From positions 61,362 through 88,681 of the forward strand of contig VHZZ01004837.1 of assembly GCA_009801015.1 (NCBI GenBank): a stretch of DNA of 27,320 bases. The letters run 5' to 3'. Origin of the DNA: Silene noctiflora. Lineage: Eukaryota > Streptophyta > Magnoliopsida > Caryophyllales > Caryophyllaceae. A program made the translations under genes and the position numbers. Every line of letters starts with the position of its first letter. Position 1 is the stretch's first letter. Below the pieces are notes generated by a model that worked only from the letters and a program-made list of their open reading frames with translations, did no database searches and was not told where the DNA came from. Positions 1 through 9,480 of the stretch are shown here, piece after piece.

Positions 1-636
1 CAATCAAAAGGAGAGTTTCTAATTTGGAACTTGGAGGATCATCCTTATTCACATAGCTCAAGAACAAGGTTGAAAAGAGTTCATCCTTGTGCCCAAAATT
101 TCCTATATTCTAATGTAAGGAAACATGATTTTCATTTATTTATTGTTTTTATGTTTGCATGTAACTAGATTCTACCATCTAAATTAATTAGTTAATTAGA
201 TCTTTTATTAGAGGAGTCTAATAAGAGGGTTTAAGAACCTAACACAAAATCCGTCTTAATCGTGTAACAACCACCCACAACAACCCCCTTAAAATACCCC
301 TTTCCCGCCAGTCTATGGTGATCAACGGTTGTCAACGGGGCTCCTCTAATGGTCGAGTTCAAGCCATGGCAGCGGCCAGTCATTAGGTGATTTAATTCGC
401 GAGTTATATAAAGAATTTATATAAAGAACTTACCTCGAGGCAAAATTCACAGATCTCAAACCCTCAATTTTACCCCCTTTATGCTGCCTTGTGAACTTAT
501 GAAAGAAAATAGAGTCTTACGGGAAGGTATATTAGTAGGGTGAGTCAATTAGGAAGGAAATAAGAAACTTATATTATTATATCGTATTACCATTATAATT
601 ATTGTATTTATTATTATTATTATCAATTACTAGTTA

Positions 637-637
<1 letters not shown>
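1..637. other. AT-rich DNA without recognised gene
   Basis: I see no convincing coding region, RNA gene or terminal repeat here. The stretch from about 260 begins TGTAACAACC, which resembles the inverted end of a Tekay-type LTR, but no matching target-site duplication was found with the TTACA at 908-912 (flanks AATCG and CCAGT). It is probably old retrotransposon-derived noncoding sequence. Confidence 0.5.

Positions 638-716
<79 letters not shown>
638..716. repeat. (ATT)n microsatellite
   Basis: About 26 nearly perfect tandem ATT units, preceded by a shorter imperfect ATT tract at about 606-622. Such tracts are length-variable between individuals and are common in noncoding plant DNA. Confidence 0.95.
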
Positions 717-718
<2 letters not shown>

Positions 719-789
719 TAAATTACATACTATTATATTACACACGAGAGCTCAATTGCCATCCCGACTTAATTATTACTTAATTATTT

Positions 790-912
790 TATTCCATCCC
801 ACGGTATAATTCTCTAATTAATATAATTTATAAAATATACTTTTAAGACACATTTTAATATTTCCACCGTCTGTCTAACCACTAACCAAGCCTTAAAATA
901 CGAGGTATTACA
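790..912 (-). mobile_element. possible Tekay/Del-like LTR 5' end (minus strand)
   Basis: Read on the minus strand from 912 the sequence begins TGTAATACCTCGTATTTTAA and continues GGCTTGGTTAGTGG. The solo LTR at 12972 begins TGTAATACCCCTTATTTTGA and continues GACTTGGTCAAAGG, so the two starts align closely over roughly 40 bp. I infer a decayed LTR of the same broad family on the minus strand. Its other end was not located with confidence; the TGTAAC at 263 is a candidate without a matching duplication. Confidence 0.45.
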
Positions 913-924
913 CCAGTCGTAGTT

Positions 925-1110
925 GAGGTAAACTCATCCCAGACACAAGTCCTGCAGAACCAGCTTGGGGAAACCAATGCAGTATGCCATGCAATAATAA
1001 TAATTTATCCCAGAACGAATCTGAGGTAACCAATGCAAATGATATGCAACCATTATAAATAATAATTACCAACCAATTCATCTCAGACACGAAGTTGAGG
1101 CAGCCAACAA
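925..1110. repeat. degenerate tandem repeat
   Basis: The motifs CCCAGA, GAGGTAA and CCAATGCA recur in the same order with AAT-rich spacers, suggesting two to three diverged copies of an approximately 80-bp unit. A 124-codon minus-strand frame across it (908-1282) looks like a chance open frame in repeat DNA, with no recognisable domain. Confidence 0.35.
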
Positions 1111-1328
1111 TAATAATAAAACTCGCCCAATAATCCAATAATCCATCCAATTTACATACTTTATTAGTTGCACAAGTCATTAATAATAACATGAGTTGAG
1201 CAGTTATCCTACCTTGTAAGCAAATAATCCGCTTAATAAAACAATTAAGGCAATCAAAAGCGCTCCTCAACAAAGCCTTCACCTATTAAACACAATTATG
1301 CTAATTACTAATTACCCTAAATAATTAT

Positions 1329-1436
1329 AGTAATAATAATAACAATAATAATAATAATAATTATTATTATTATTATTATAATTATAATGATGATGATAAT
1401 AATAATAATATTAACAATAATAATAATAACAATAAT

Positions 1437-1486
<50 letters not shown>

Positions 1487-1515
1487 CTAAATAAATAATT
1501 AAATAAATAAATAGA
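1329..1515. repeat. compound microsatellite (AAT, ATT, CAA, AAAT)
   Basis: Consecutive tracts of AAT, ATT (about 1359-1379), GAT/AAT, then about 17 CAA units (1434-1486) and an AAAT-rich tail. The adjacent AAT and ATT tracts are mutually complementary, so the region could form an AT-only hairpin and may be prone to polymerase slippage. Confidence 0.95.
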
Positions 1516-1794
1516 ATAAATTATGTAAAACTAATTACAAAAACCTGACTTTCATAACAACACAAACACACGACACCCCCCCCACTCTCTTCCACTCGGC
1601 GTATTTCTCTCTGAAATTTTCATCTATAGTGAAAAGTCTTCTCTGGCTTGGGATCTAAAGGTAAAATCTCGGACCTAGTCGGCCTGGGAATACACGAATA
1701 GAACAAGAAAAAAATTATATAAACAGTTTCAAGGAACTGAGGTTCTCTAAGACAAAAGACAAACTTAAACAAAAACAAACAGAAAATAGTTGGC
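1516..1794. other. noncoding sequence next to minus-strand PBS
   Basis: By position this would be the leader (PBS to gag) of the minus-strand Athila-type element whose PBS lies at 1795-1812. No gag-like frame is visible. It includes a C8 run at about 1576 and A-rich tracts at 1705-1790. Confidence 0.4.
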
Positions 1795-1812
1795 TCCCTG
1801 GCAGCGGCGTCA
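1795..1812 (-). promoter_or_regulatory. Athila-type primer-binding site (tRNA-Asp), minus strand
   Basis: The plus strand reads TCCCTGGCAGCGGCGTCA, matching the 3' terminus of plant tRNA-Asp (TCCCCGGCAACGGCGCCA) at 15 of 18 positions. The plus strand therefore looks like the tRNA, so the functional PBS is on the minus strand. A minus-strand LTR lies immediately to its right, as expected for LTR-spacer-PBS order. Use of tRNA-Asp by Athila-type elements is established knowledge; the assignment here is by sequence match. Confidence 0.8.
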
Positions 1813-1816
1813 AATT

Positions 1817-1935
1817 TGACAAGGCTAAAGTTGTATCACTTAAATCAAAGTAAACCTATAACAACATATAAATGACATATTATAGAACAAAACCATCTCA
1901 AAAGTAACTAAGGGGAGGCATAAATATGTATATAT
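1817..1935 (-). mobile_element. internally deleted Athila-type LTR, minus strand
   Basis: Bases 1817-1882 match the reverse complement of the last 60-70 bases of the LTR at 4888-6325 (shared runs TAAAGTTGTAT and ATCAAAGTAA). Bases 1882-1935 match the reverse complement of the first approximately 80 bases of that LTR (shared runs AAAACCATCTC and AGGGGAGGCATAAA). About 1.2 kb of LTR middle is therefore absent while both ends and the adjacent PBS remain. The outermost 10-15 bases of the LTR start cannot be recognised. Roughly 20 bp beyond it, gag-like coding of the opposite-strand element begins. Confidence 0.8.
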
Positions 1936-1957
1936 AGCAGAAGTCCGAGCTACAGCA

Positions 1958-2943
1958 GAAATTTGGTAGGTTTATGGAAGTTGTAAAGAATTTACAAGTG
2001 AGTGTACCTTTTACTAAATTGATAACTCAAGTGTCGGCTTATGCAAAGTTCCTGAAAGACATATTGGAAAGGAAGAAGTCCTTTGATGGAGTGGAGACGG
2101 TTGATTTACAGAGTAATGCAGTGCTATGCTACAGAGCCGATCACCTCCTAAGCTTAAGGATGCATGGAATTTTTCTATTCCTTGTAATATTGGTAGATTT
2201 TCGATTGACAATGCTCTTTGTGATTTAGGGGCCAGTGTTAGTGTCATGCCGTATAAACTGTGCAAACAACTTAACATGAGTAAGCTTAAATGTACAAGTA
2301 TGACTCTTCAGATGGCTGACAGGTCTATTAAGCGCCCTATGGGTGTCTTAGAAGATGTGCTGGTTAGAGTTGGAAAATTATTTATCCCAGTTTACTTTGT
2401 TGTAATAGATATAGCTGAAGACTCTCGAGTTCCTATTATTCTAGGGCGACTATTTCTACACACAGTTGGGGCCGTTATAGATGTTATGAATGAAAGTCTT
2501 ACACTAACTATTGGGATGATACCATTACTTTTAATCTTGACAATGCATTAAGACATCCCGATTTAGAAGCTACTTGTCATATGATTAATGTTATTGAACC
2601 TACTTTTGATGAATGTCTTGCTTTATGTTTCAGCAGGGTTCTTTTGGAGATCGTCTTAGTGTCCGACATAACTGATGTTGGGTCACAATCATGGAGTGAA
2701 GAAGTTTCTGAGATAGAACAGTTGATATATGGAAGTGAACATCATCCTAAGACGGGTCATACGATTTATAGCCCTTGTGATAGTGATACTTGGGAAGATG
2801 AGCTCGATGCTTTGGAGGCTGAAATATTTAGAGAAGAACCTGTCAGCATGGATACAAGACAAGTACCTAGGTTAGTGACTACTCCTAATATGGGTGAGGT
2901 GATGTATTCTTTTCCCGTTAATACTGAGTTGGAAGGTAGATAA
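1958..2943 (+). pseudogene. Athila-type gag end and aspartic protease, frameshifted
   Basis: The gag C-terminus (KFGRFMEVVKNLQVSVPF region, from about 1958) runs to about 2110. The frame then shifts near 2110-2135 into the protease, which opens with PPKLKDAWNFSIPCNIG. The catalytic segment is ALCDLGASVSVMP (D of D-L-G-A at about 2220) and the C-terminal hallmark is PIILGRLF. Both are typical of plant Athila retroviral-type proteases, where the triad is DLGA rather than DSGA. A second frameshift near 2515 leads into an acidic protease-RT linker (DDTITFNLDNALRHP, then MINVIEPTFDEC) that stays open to 2943. The RT that should follow is absent. In a working element the protease would cut the Gag-Pol polyprotein inside the particle; this copy is broken. 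Confidence 0.82.
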
Positions 2944-4870
2944 CAATCATGTCTACCTTTTATTTTGAATTTTAGTTTGATGAGCCTCGGCAGTGTATTC
3001 TGTTGCTTTTCTATACTCTTATTATATCCTGGTGCTACTTATGCCTTTGTGTAGCACATGTGCAGATTTTCGATCAGCTTTTGAGAGCACTAAGCTGTTT
3101 TGATTGTACCGATTGTGAGAAATTGCTTTATTAAGAAACAGACATTGGTCCGTGCGGCCCTGCAGCTGGTCCCTATCTCTCCCCCCCACACACACACACA
3201 CACTTTGCAGCTGGTTTGGGGGAGCTTCTATATATACAGCTGGTACTATCCTTCTTTGTATTTACTTTTATTGTAGTATCTTTAGTTATCTAGTGTTTCC
3301 TCTTCCCTTTGTTAGTAGTGTCCTTTAGGTTGTTCCTGATGACTTATTGTTATTGTTGTGTTGTTAGGGTCACAATGAGGACACTGTGACATTTAGGTTT
3401 GGGGGAGAGTATTATTTTAGTTTTGTGTTTTATTTATGTTATGTGCCTTAAAAAAACATCCATAAAAATTAAAAACTTTTATAAAATCCAAAAACATGTT
3501 TTTCTTTATTTAGGTAGAGTCTTGGTGAATTGTTTAGCAATGATGATAATTTGCATTGTTTTTGCATTTGAATGCCAACTTAGTTATCCATGTACATTGT
3601 TTTGACAAGTTATTAATGAAAACAAAGCTCAAAGATCAAGTCTTGACCGTAATTGACATGCCTTATGCTAGTTAGATTTGACAAAATTATGTTGGTAAAC
3701 TACTTAAAATTTTGAGGTCTATAGAGCTTCCTAGGCCAGAAACATTAATAAACCGGTGTCATTGTTATTTAGGTCTGAGTGTGGTTTCTTCTTGTGGAAT
3801 GTGTAACATTAATTTGCATAGGTGTGACATTGATTTCTTGATACTTTTACTCGTTCATTTGATAAATTACATGAGGAAAGGCGGTTCTTACCGTTCAAAT
3901 GTGTCTTACATTACCTTTTTTTTAGCCCGTTTGAACCCTTGTAGTCGTTTATATCCTATTTTATAGCTACAATATCCTAGAATTTGCCTACCATATCGGG
4001 ACGGCCGTAGTTGCTTGTTTATCATGTTTATTTTGCAACTATGGTTGGGATTGGGACTTATAATTTTCATGTGGGTGTATTAGAATATTTATTAGCAATT
4101 GTGTTGTATCCTTTAAGTTTGAAAAAAGTGGAAAATATGAAGTAAAAAAAAAAAAAAAAACGGAAAAAAGAAATTAGAATTGCTTCGTTTGGTTATGTTA
4201 AGGGATAAAAAAGACGGTTACTAGAATCTAATGCATATTTGGGGAGTAGTTTGTTGTCTCTCATGTGTTGTCAAGATGAGATGATTTCTCTAAAGGGTGT
4301 TAATTTATGCTTAATATTGTAGGATTGGTTTTTGGTTAGCAAGTGTAGCTGTGACTACCATCTTAGCCTCACATATCCATACGTGCCCTGGCACAAACCA
4401 CTTTTATACCTTCACCCATTTTCCACCTTATTGTCCTTGATACATGTACTTTTATCTATGTTGTGATGTGTATTAGTTGGGGAAACTCTTATCACATTAG
4501 ATTGCATGAATGTTTCATAAGTCGAGTGAGTGTTCTACTTCTTTCTATCTTCACATATAACTCACCCTTATATACTTATGAGTGCATGAGTGAATCCGCG
4601 AGAATCCGACTAATTTGTCTTGCAAGATCGAAGGGTATTTGGTTATTGTCTATATTACTGTATCATGTTACATCTTGAGGCTTGAGCTGTGTTTTCTATT
4701 ACCCGTACCTTTGAATTTTTTTTATTGATACATTTTTGTCATTACTTTGTTATAGATATGGGGAGCTTGGGATTTGTATGTGCATAAATATTAGCTCTGA
4801 GTTATTCATTCACCATTTGAATGTTTGTCTTTTGTATTGTGTTAGTGCTTTGCTTAGGGACAAGCAAAGA
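2944..4870 (+). other. Athila-type 3' noncoding region
   Basis: No supportable gene. Landmarks are a (CA)n tract at about 3187-3203, an inverted repeat GTCACA/TGTGAC at 3369-3390 directly before a TTTGGGGGAGAG purine motif (3398-3409), and an A17-19 run at about 4143-4161. The combination 'short stem-loop, then TTTGGGGG' commonly follows integrase in Athila-like elements, so I read this as the noncoding 3' part of the element. Open frames at 3399-3605, 3712-3966 and 4463-4678 have no recognisable domain and look fortuitous. Confidence 0.6.
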
Positions 4871-4887
4871 GATGGTTTGGGGTAGTT
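4871..4887 (+). promoter_or_regulatory. polypurine tract of the Athila-type element
   Basis: The purine-rich GATGGTTTGGGGTAG lies directly before the LTR start TGATGAGTC, preceded by GGGACAAGCAAAGA, a frequent context in this lineage. It would prime plus-strand DNA synthesis. Confidence 0.65.
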
Positions 4888-5167
4888 TGATGAGTCATAA
4901 TTATATACATGTTTTATGCCTCCCCTTGATTAATTTGGAGATGGTTTTGTGTTCTCTAGTGTGAATTATATGGCGTTTGTGCAAAAATGTCGATACTTCC
5001 ACCTTTTGGTGTTTTAAATGCAGGTTTGATGCATTGGAGTGATGAAAGGCTAATATGAGACACCGCAGAGTCGATATGGCAAAGTACCACGACAATGACA
5101 CGGGAACCAAGGAAAAAAGACGGAAAGAAGTGAAGAAAACAAGAAGATAAGCTGATTACGAAGTTCC

Positions 5168-5236
5168 CTCGATCGAGGAGTAATGGACTCGATCGAGTGT
5201 CGTGTCCTTAATCGAGTATGCTTGAACTCGATCGAG
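5168..5236. promoter_or_regulatory. array of CTCGATCGAG palindromes
   Basis: Perfect 10-bp palindromes CTCGATCGAG occur at 5168-5177, 5188-5197 and 5227-5236, with a degenerate copy CTTAATCGAG at 5207-5216. Start-to-start spacings are 20, 19 and 20 bp, close to two DNA helical turns. The array ends 56 bp before the TATA box at 5292. I infer a protein-binding cluster in the U3 part of the LTR; the factor is unknown. Confidence 0.75.
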
Positions 5237-5291
5237 GATCCAAAGTGCTGAAGACTTTCCCGGAAACTTCCTTAAGTCGGTTAATTTGTAT

Positions 5292-5300
5292 TATAAATAG
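5292..5300 (+). promoter_or_regulatory. LTR TATA box
   Basis: TATAAATAG stands in the middle of the LTR, downstream of the palindrome array, where the U3 promoter is expected. Transcription would begin roughly 30 bp downstream. Confidence 0.65.
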
Positions 5301-5458
5301 GAAACTCGTATTCTTTAATTAGGGTACGCGTTATTTTTCATAAAAACTCTCCTAGAGACTTTTAGATCTAGTGGTTGGCTACTTTGATTATTTGATTCTT
5401 CATATTTCATCAACCTTTCAATTTCCGGTAATTTTTAAATCTCTTTACTTTAGTTATT

Positions 5459-5656
5459 CAAAGCGTCTTGCTTGTGGCGGACACTATCCGTCACAAGCTA
5501 AAGAAGGATAGTGTACCGCTCACAATAAGGCAAGTGGGAGGCCAAGTGGAGGAGAAATGGAGCACCCCATAGATTGTGCCACTTGAATATTGTTAGAGAG
5601 GCACTATCCGTCTTCAGCTTTTGACGGATAGTGCCCGTCTTCAATGAGAATTTGTG
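5459..5656. mobile_element. MULE-type MITE (198 bp) inside the Athila LTR
   Basis: It is flanked by a perfect 9-bp direct repeat TTAGTTATT (5450-5458 and 5657-5665), the duplication length typical of Mutator-like elements. The two ends are inverted repeats of about 57 bp, with the block CACTATCCGTCA, AAGCT, AAGA, GGATAGTG shared on both arms (about 5480-5512 and 5604-5632). No coding capacity, so it would need a transposase from elsewhere. It inserted after the LTR had formed. Confidence 0.85.
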
Positions 5657-6473
5657 TTAGTTATTATTAATTCAATTCCTAATTTATTGCAAGCATCTTA
5701 TTTTGTTCATCTCCTAATGCTTTTAATTATGTTTTCCCATCTTAATATTGTTGTTAGCATAATAAATATGAGTAGCTAAAATTTCTATCTAGGGATAAAG
5801 GGGATCTAGGTTATTGGAAGGGGATTAGTTAATTGTTTAATTGTTAAATCGTATAAACTACCGTCTGATTATTGTCTTCTTCTAATTAATTGATTTAAGG
5901 CCTGAATTATTAATTAGTATAGAGAATTGGGATTTTCACCGAACAGGTTAAAATTAATATAGGCTACGATAATCAGATAGGAATAGGTTAATTATAGCGA
6001 CTGCATGTTAATTTAGACTTAAAGGGCATAATTGAATCGACTGATCTTGTGACCTTAGATAGTTTGATTTACCTCTTAAATTGATTAAATTACATCCCCG
6101 GATAACTGACCTAGTGAACCCTGATCCCTAGACTTTACATTGCAATTAGTTTATAGAAAACCAATCAAAAATTTCAAGAAATTGTTACTTTAAGACGGAC
6201 TTAGATATTAGCAAACTAGATAATTACCGCCTCCCTGTGGATACGATACCCTACTTATCGCTAGATATTTGTTAGTAGTATTATAGGATTACTTTGATTG
6301 AGGCAATACAACTTTACCCTTATCAAATATATTAATGATAAATTTATGAGTTAGACAACCTTAAAGTAGTTTTATTTAATTGAAAATAAATTTTAATGCT
6401 AAATAGAAGTGGTCTGGGCAGGGTCGGGCACCAATACTAGTGTGTATGTAATTCACAGCTTTAAAATTAAGGC

Positions 6474-7328
6474 TCTGTATGACAAGAAAAATAACTTATT
6501 TGACTATAGTAGTTTACCTGACCAAAATTTTAGGTAGCTTATTTGTATGTAGGTGGTTGATGTCGTAGTTCGGTACATGCATATTATCACACTTGGCAAG
6601 CAGCTTATTCGATAAATAACTAACCGAAATGAGAAGCCAGTTGGAGTAGCATTTCAGAAATGAGCTAGCTTATTGTATTTCTTTTTCTCTTTTTACCCTT
6701 TCAATTATTAATCCTTTGTATATCTTTTATGTCATTTTACCATATTCAACTAGAGCTGCCAAGTCATACCCAACTCGAGTGACCCAATCCGATCCCAACC
6801 CGACAGAACCGAGAATATTGCAAACCAAAACAACCCAACCCGACCCGATGACAACACGACCCGATATGAACCCGATTAAATTGATAATTCAATAATTATT
6901 AAGCTTAATATTGATCAAATAAAAGTGATTTAGTGATTAGTTTGATACCTTTGACTTAATAATGAAGTAATTAAACCAAATAATGGTCGAAAAACAAATT
7001 TTAATGGTCAAAAATTAAAGTAATGCGATAAAATCGCTATCCGACCCAAAGCCAACCCGACCCGATACATCATTTGAGCCAAAATGACCCGACCCGACCT
7101 AAATACAAGACCCAGAAGGGTATGCTGACATATGATCCGACTAAAAAAATGACAAAAAAAAAAGCGTTGGGCCATGTCTTCCGAACAAATCATATTCTAT
7201 GACTTTATTTGCTTTGACGTGGTACCCGATATAACCCGATTCGACTTGACTCGACCCAAATCGACCGGGCTAACCTATTTACCACCTCTAAATTTACAAG
7301 TACCTTTTCAGCTAATTCGCCAAACAGT
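6474..7328. mobile_element. hAT-like MITE candidate, interrupted
   Basis: The left end reads GGCTCTGTATGACAAGAAAA and the right end, reverse-complemented, reads CTGTTTGGCGAATTAGC, resembling the GGCTCTGTTTGGCA termini of a widespread plant hAT-like MITE. AGCTTATT/AGCTAACTT-type motifs continue to about 7450, so the true right border is uncertain. No clear 8-bp duplication was found. A second element appears to sit inside it at 6751-7290. Confidence 0.4.
6751..7290. mobile_element. CCCGAC-rich nested MITE candidate
   Basis: The ends TAGAGCTGCCAA and (reverse-complemented) TAGAGGTGGTAA match at 9 of 12 positions, as in hAT-type terminal inverted repeats. The interior is dense in CCGACCCGA and AACCCGA motifs near both ends. 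Flanks TATTCAAC and AATTTACA do not form a clean 8-bp duplication, so this is tentative. A 61-codon minus-strand frame at 7008-7193 shows no domain. Confidence 0.4.
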
Positions 7329-7497
7329 TTTAGTATAATCGGTTAGCTTATTAACTCATAATTTTTAGATAGCTTATAAGTTTTCAGCTAATTTGCGAGC
7401 TTTCAGCCAACTTTTCAGTTTTAAGCTAACTTTTCAACTAGTTTTACTTATCGGATTTTGATCAAAATTATAATAAGACGTTTTCTATAAGACTATA

Positions 7498-9460
7498 TGT
7501 AGATACCTCATTTCTGCACCCCTCGCTAAACACTCAATGATGATTTGGCCGCATGTTTAATACACGAAGCGTTATTACGATATTATATTAATTTGACATC
7601 AAACGATTGCCTAAATAGTCGTGTCAACCCCTTCGTTGTCATCTACGCGCTGATACGGTCGTTTTGGCAGTAATTAGAGCACATTTGGAGTCCGGGTCAA
7701 AAACCGTCTTCATTTTCAGAAACCGTCGTAATTTTCTCAAAAAATCGTCTCGAATCTGAGTCGGTATATTTTTAAGAATCCTAAAATATCTCAAATATTC
7801 TTAAGATTTCGAAAATATTTTATTTTGACGAAATAAGGAAAACAAATACTTTCCAATTTCTGAAAACGAGGAAATCTTCGCTGTTGGAGGAGAAACATCT
7901 CCAGGAGAGGGCGCAAAGTCTGCTGCGCGTCTTCTTGGGCTTGTTTCCAGTAGGGTCCAGATCTTCCTGGATTCTTTCTGTATTTTAATTTTTCCAAAAC
8001 TCTCACCTCGTGATTAGTATAAATAGAGGCCTCCGCCTCACATTTTCTTCACGCGAGTGTCCGCCCTTTCTCTTCTCTCTCTTTGCATTCTAAGACCACG
8101 TGCTTTTTCTATGATGCCTACGTGCTTGATCGTTCTCGACCACGTAAGCCTAGATCATTCTAGGTACCAATCACGTTTTGCATAGACCTATCAATTTGAC
8201 CACTACACCTTAATCAATCTTAATCAACTTGATTTTCTAAAATCCTTTCAAGGGGCATCTACGTTACATTCGTCGAGTTAAATCGTTTTCCGCTTCGCAA
8301 CATGTAAGTCTGAGGGTCTAAATACCATTTGTAATTTATTTATCATAATCATGTAAGAGTCCGTGCCGTAAACACGTTTTTTTCAAAATCATAAAGATTT
8401 TAAACCTTTTTGACGGATCGGTAGGAAAAACTGTCGAGAAGAAAGGCAACAGCAGTTGCGCCTTCTGGAATAGTCGTAGCATCTGCTGTGCCTCTTCCAG
8501 AGGTTGCTTATCTGCATCTGCTCTTCTTCTTCTTCCTCAAGTACCAATTATTTCGTTCTTTCTTTATTATAATTCGTTTTCTTTCATAAATCCAGTTTCT
8601 TAATTTATTTTCATCTTGTAGCTTAAATCCTTTATAATCAATATTTATGCGTTTTCGTCATCTTATTCAAACCCGGATTCTCAGTGGTTCGATTTTCTCC
8701 ATATCCAATCATTGAGGTTCGACTTTTGTACATATTTTAAGTTTTACACTCGTTTTTGTTCATATGTAATTTGTTAATCACTTTAACTCGAGTCAAATAT
8801 TAATAACATGTTCAAATCAACCAATGAATATTAACAAACACACGAGTCTGACTTCCACAGTCGAAATCCAACTCGAGAACAGTCGCACAAAGTGATGCAC
8901 CTCTTCCAAAGGACGCATCAGTTGCTGCGCCTATTCTGGGATGGCTTTTGCCGCTGAACTCGTCTAGTTTTGACGTAGTTTTGTAATTAACTTTATAATC
9001 AACTATTAATCGTATTATCGCTATTTTGATGTATAAATGACAATTCCCTGATCATTAGTGGAGGCCGCTATCGAGGCGGGCGGGATTATATGTTCTAGTA
9101 TGAGCTTTCTAATACGTACCCTTACCCAGTTACTCGGATATCTGTGAACACCAATGTTCATTGACATCGCGAGAGTCATTCTAGACATGGAATGCTAAGG
9201 GGGACGAATTTCTTAGTGTCTATGTCACTACTTTGTGTCTTGACAGTACACGAAGTATTCGAACGGATCCAATTATATACAAATATTGGTGGAGACTCCA
9301 CAAATATAGGCTTGTTCAAACCAATCACCGGTTTCATGCCCTTCAAATCGGTAACGGCCCATGATGTGCTTTGTCAAGACAAAGTTCCGTGGGAGAAGTA
9401 CCGCCGCCTCAAACATTACCAATGAGCGGGTGCGCGCGGCGCGTGTGGCCCTTGTCAACA
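7498..9460 (+). mobile_element. Tat-type 5' LTR
   Basis: It begins TGTAGATACCTCATTTCTGC, ends CTTGTCAACA, and is followed at once by a Tat/Ogre-type primer-binding site. It is 1,963 bp long. A TATA box lies at 8018 and a GC-rich block at 9426-9449. Three separated segments carry GCAGCA/TGCTGC-type short palindromes (about 7908-7925, 8445-8495, 8900-8935). The five bases left of the LTR are CTATA, the expected target-site copy. Short open frames at 7791-8006, 9192-9425 and 9273-9458 are not protein-like. Confidence 0.8.
8018..8026 (+). promoter_or_regulatory. Tat LTR TATA box
   Basis: TATAAATAG followed by GC-containing GGCCTCCGCCTCAC is the best promoter in the LTR. Transcription of the element should start near 8050. 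Confidence 0.65.
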
Positions 9461-9463
9461 GTT

Positions 9464-9480
9464 TGGCGACTCCGATGGGA
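9464..9480 (+). promoter_or_regulatory. Tat/Ogre-type primer-binding site
   Basis: TGGCGACTCCGATGGGA starts three bases after the LTR end. It closely resembles the TGGCGACTCCxCTGGGGA primer-binding site of Ogre/Tat elements, which as I recall is reported to pair with a tRNA-Arg; I could not check the tRNA here. Confidence 0.75.

Larger units (their letters stand above)
1958..6325 (+). mobile_element. truncated Athila-type Ty3/gypsy element, 3' part
   Basis: On the plus strand it contains, in order, a gag C-terminal piece, an aspartic protease, a protease-to-RT linker, a long noncoding 3' region, a polypurine tract and a complete 3' LTR. No RT, RNase H or integrase core is present, so there is a large deletion after about 2943. 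The 5' LTR and most of gag are also missing. The LTR is of the same family as the minus-strand remnant at 1817-1935, so two related elements or fragments meet head-to-head here. Confidence 0.8.
4888..6325 (+). mobile_element. Athila-type 3' LTR
   Basis: It starts TGATGAGTCATAATTATATA after a polypurine tract and ends CCCTTATCA, giving short inverted termini TGAT/ATCA. Near its 3' end is the TCCCTGTGGATACGATACCC segment characteristic of Athila-like LTRs (6231-6251). Length is 1,438 bp including a 198-bp MITE and its duplication. The base composition is AT-rich with a promoter-like block at 5160-5340. The candidate 5-bp flank on the right is AATAT (6326-6330); its left partner is not available because the 5' end of the element is lost. 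Confidence 0.85.

Noticed and set aside
263..912. Complete 650-bp solo LTR with TGTAAC...TTACA ends
   Set aside because: The ends resemble Tekay-type termini, but the flanking pentamers AATCG and CCAGT do not match and the length is far below the 2.37-kb relative; only the right end is kept as a candidate.
908..1282. 124-codon minus-strand open frame
   Set aside because: Overlaps degenerate tandem repeats and AAT tracts, with no recognisable motif.
1795..1812. Possible tRNA-Asp gene
   Set aside because: Only the 18-nt 3' end matches; no cloverleaf lies upstream. Its position beside an LTR identifies it as a reverse-oriented primer-binding site.
3399..4678. Small plus-strand open frames that could suggest an env-like gene of Athila
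   Set aside because: The frames are short (68-84 codons), not contiguous, and lack a signal peptide plus transmembrane layout or similarity to known env-like ORFs that I can recognise.
9192..9458. Short open frames on both strands at the end of the Tat 5' LTR
   Set aside because: They lie within the LTR, next to the PBS, and show no protein-like motif.
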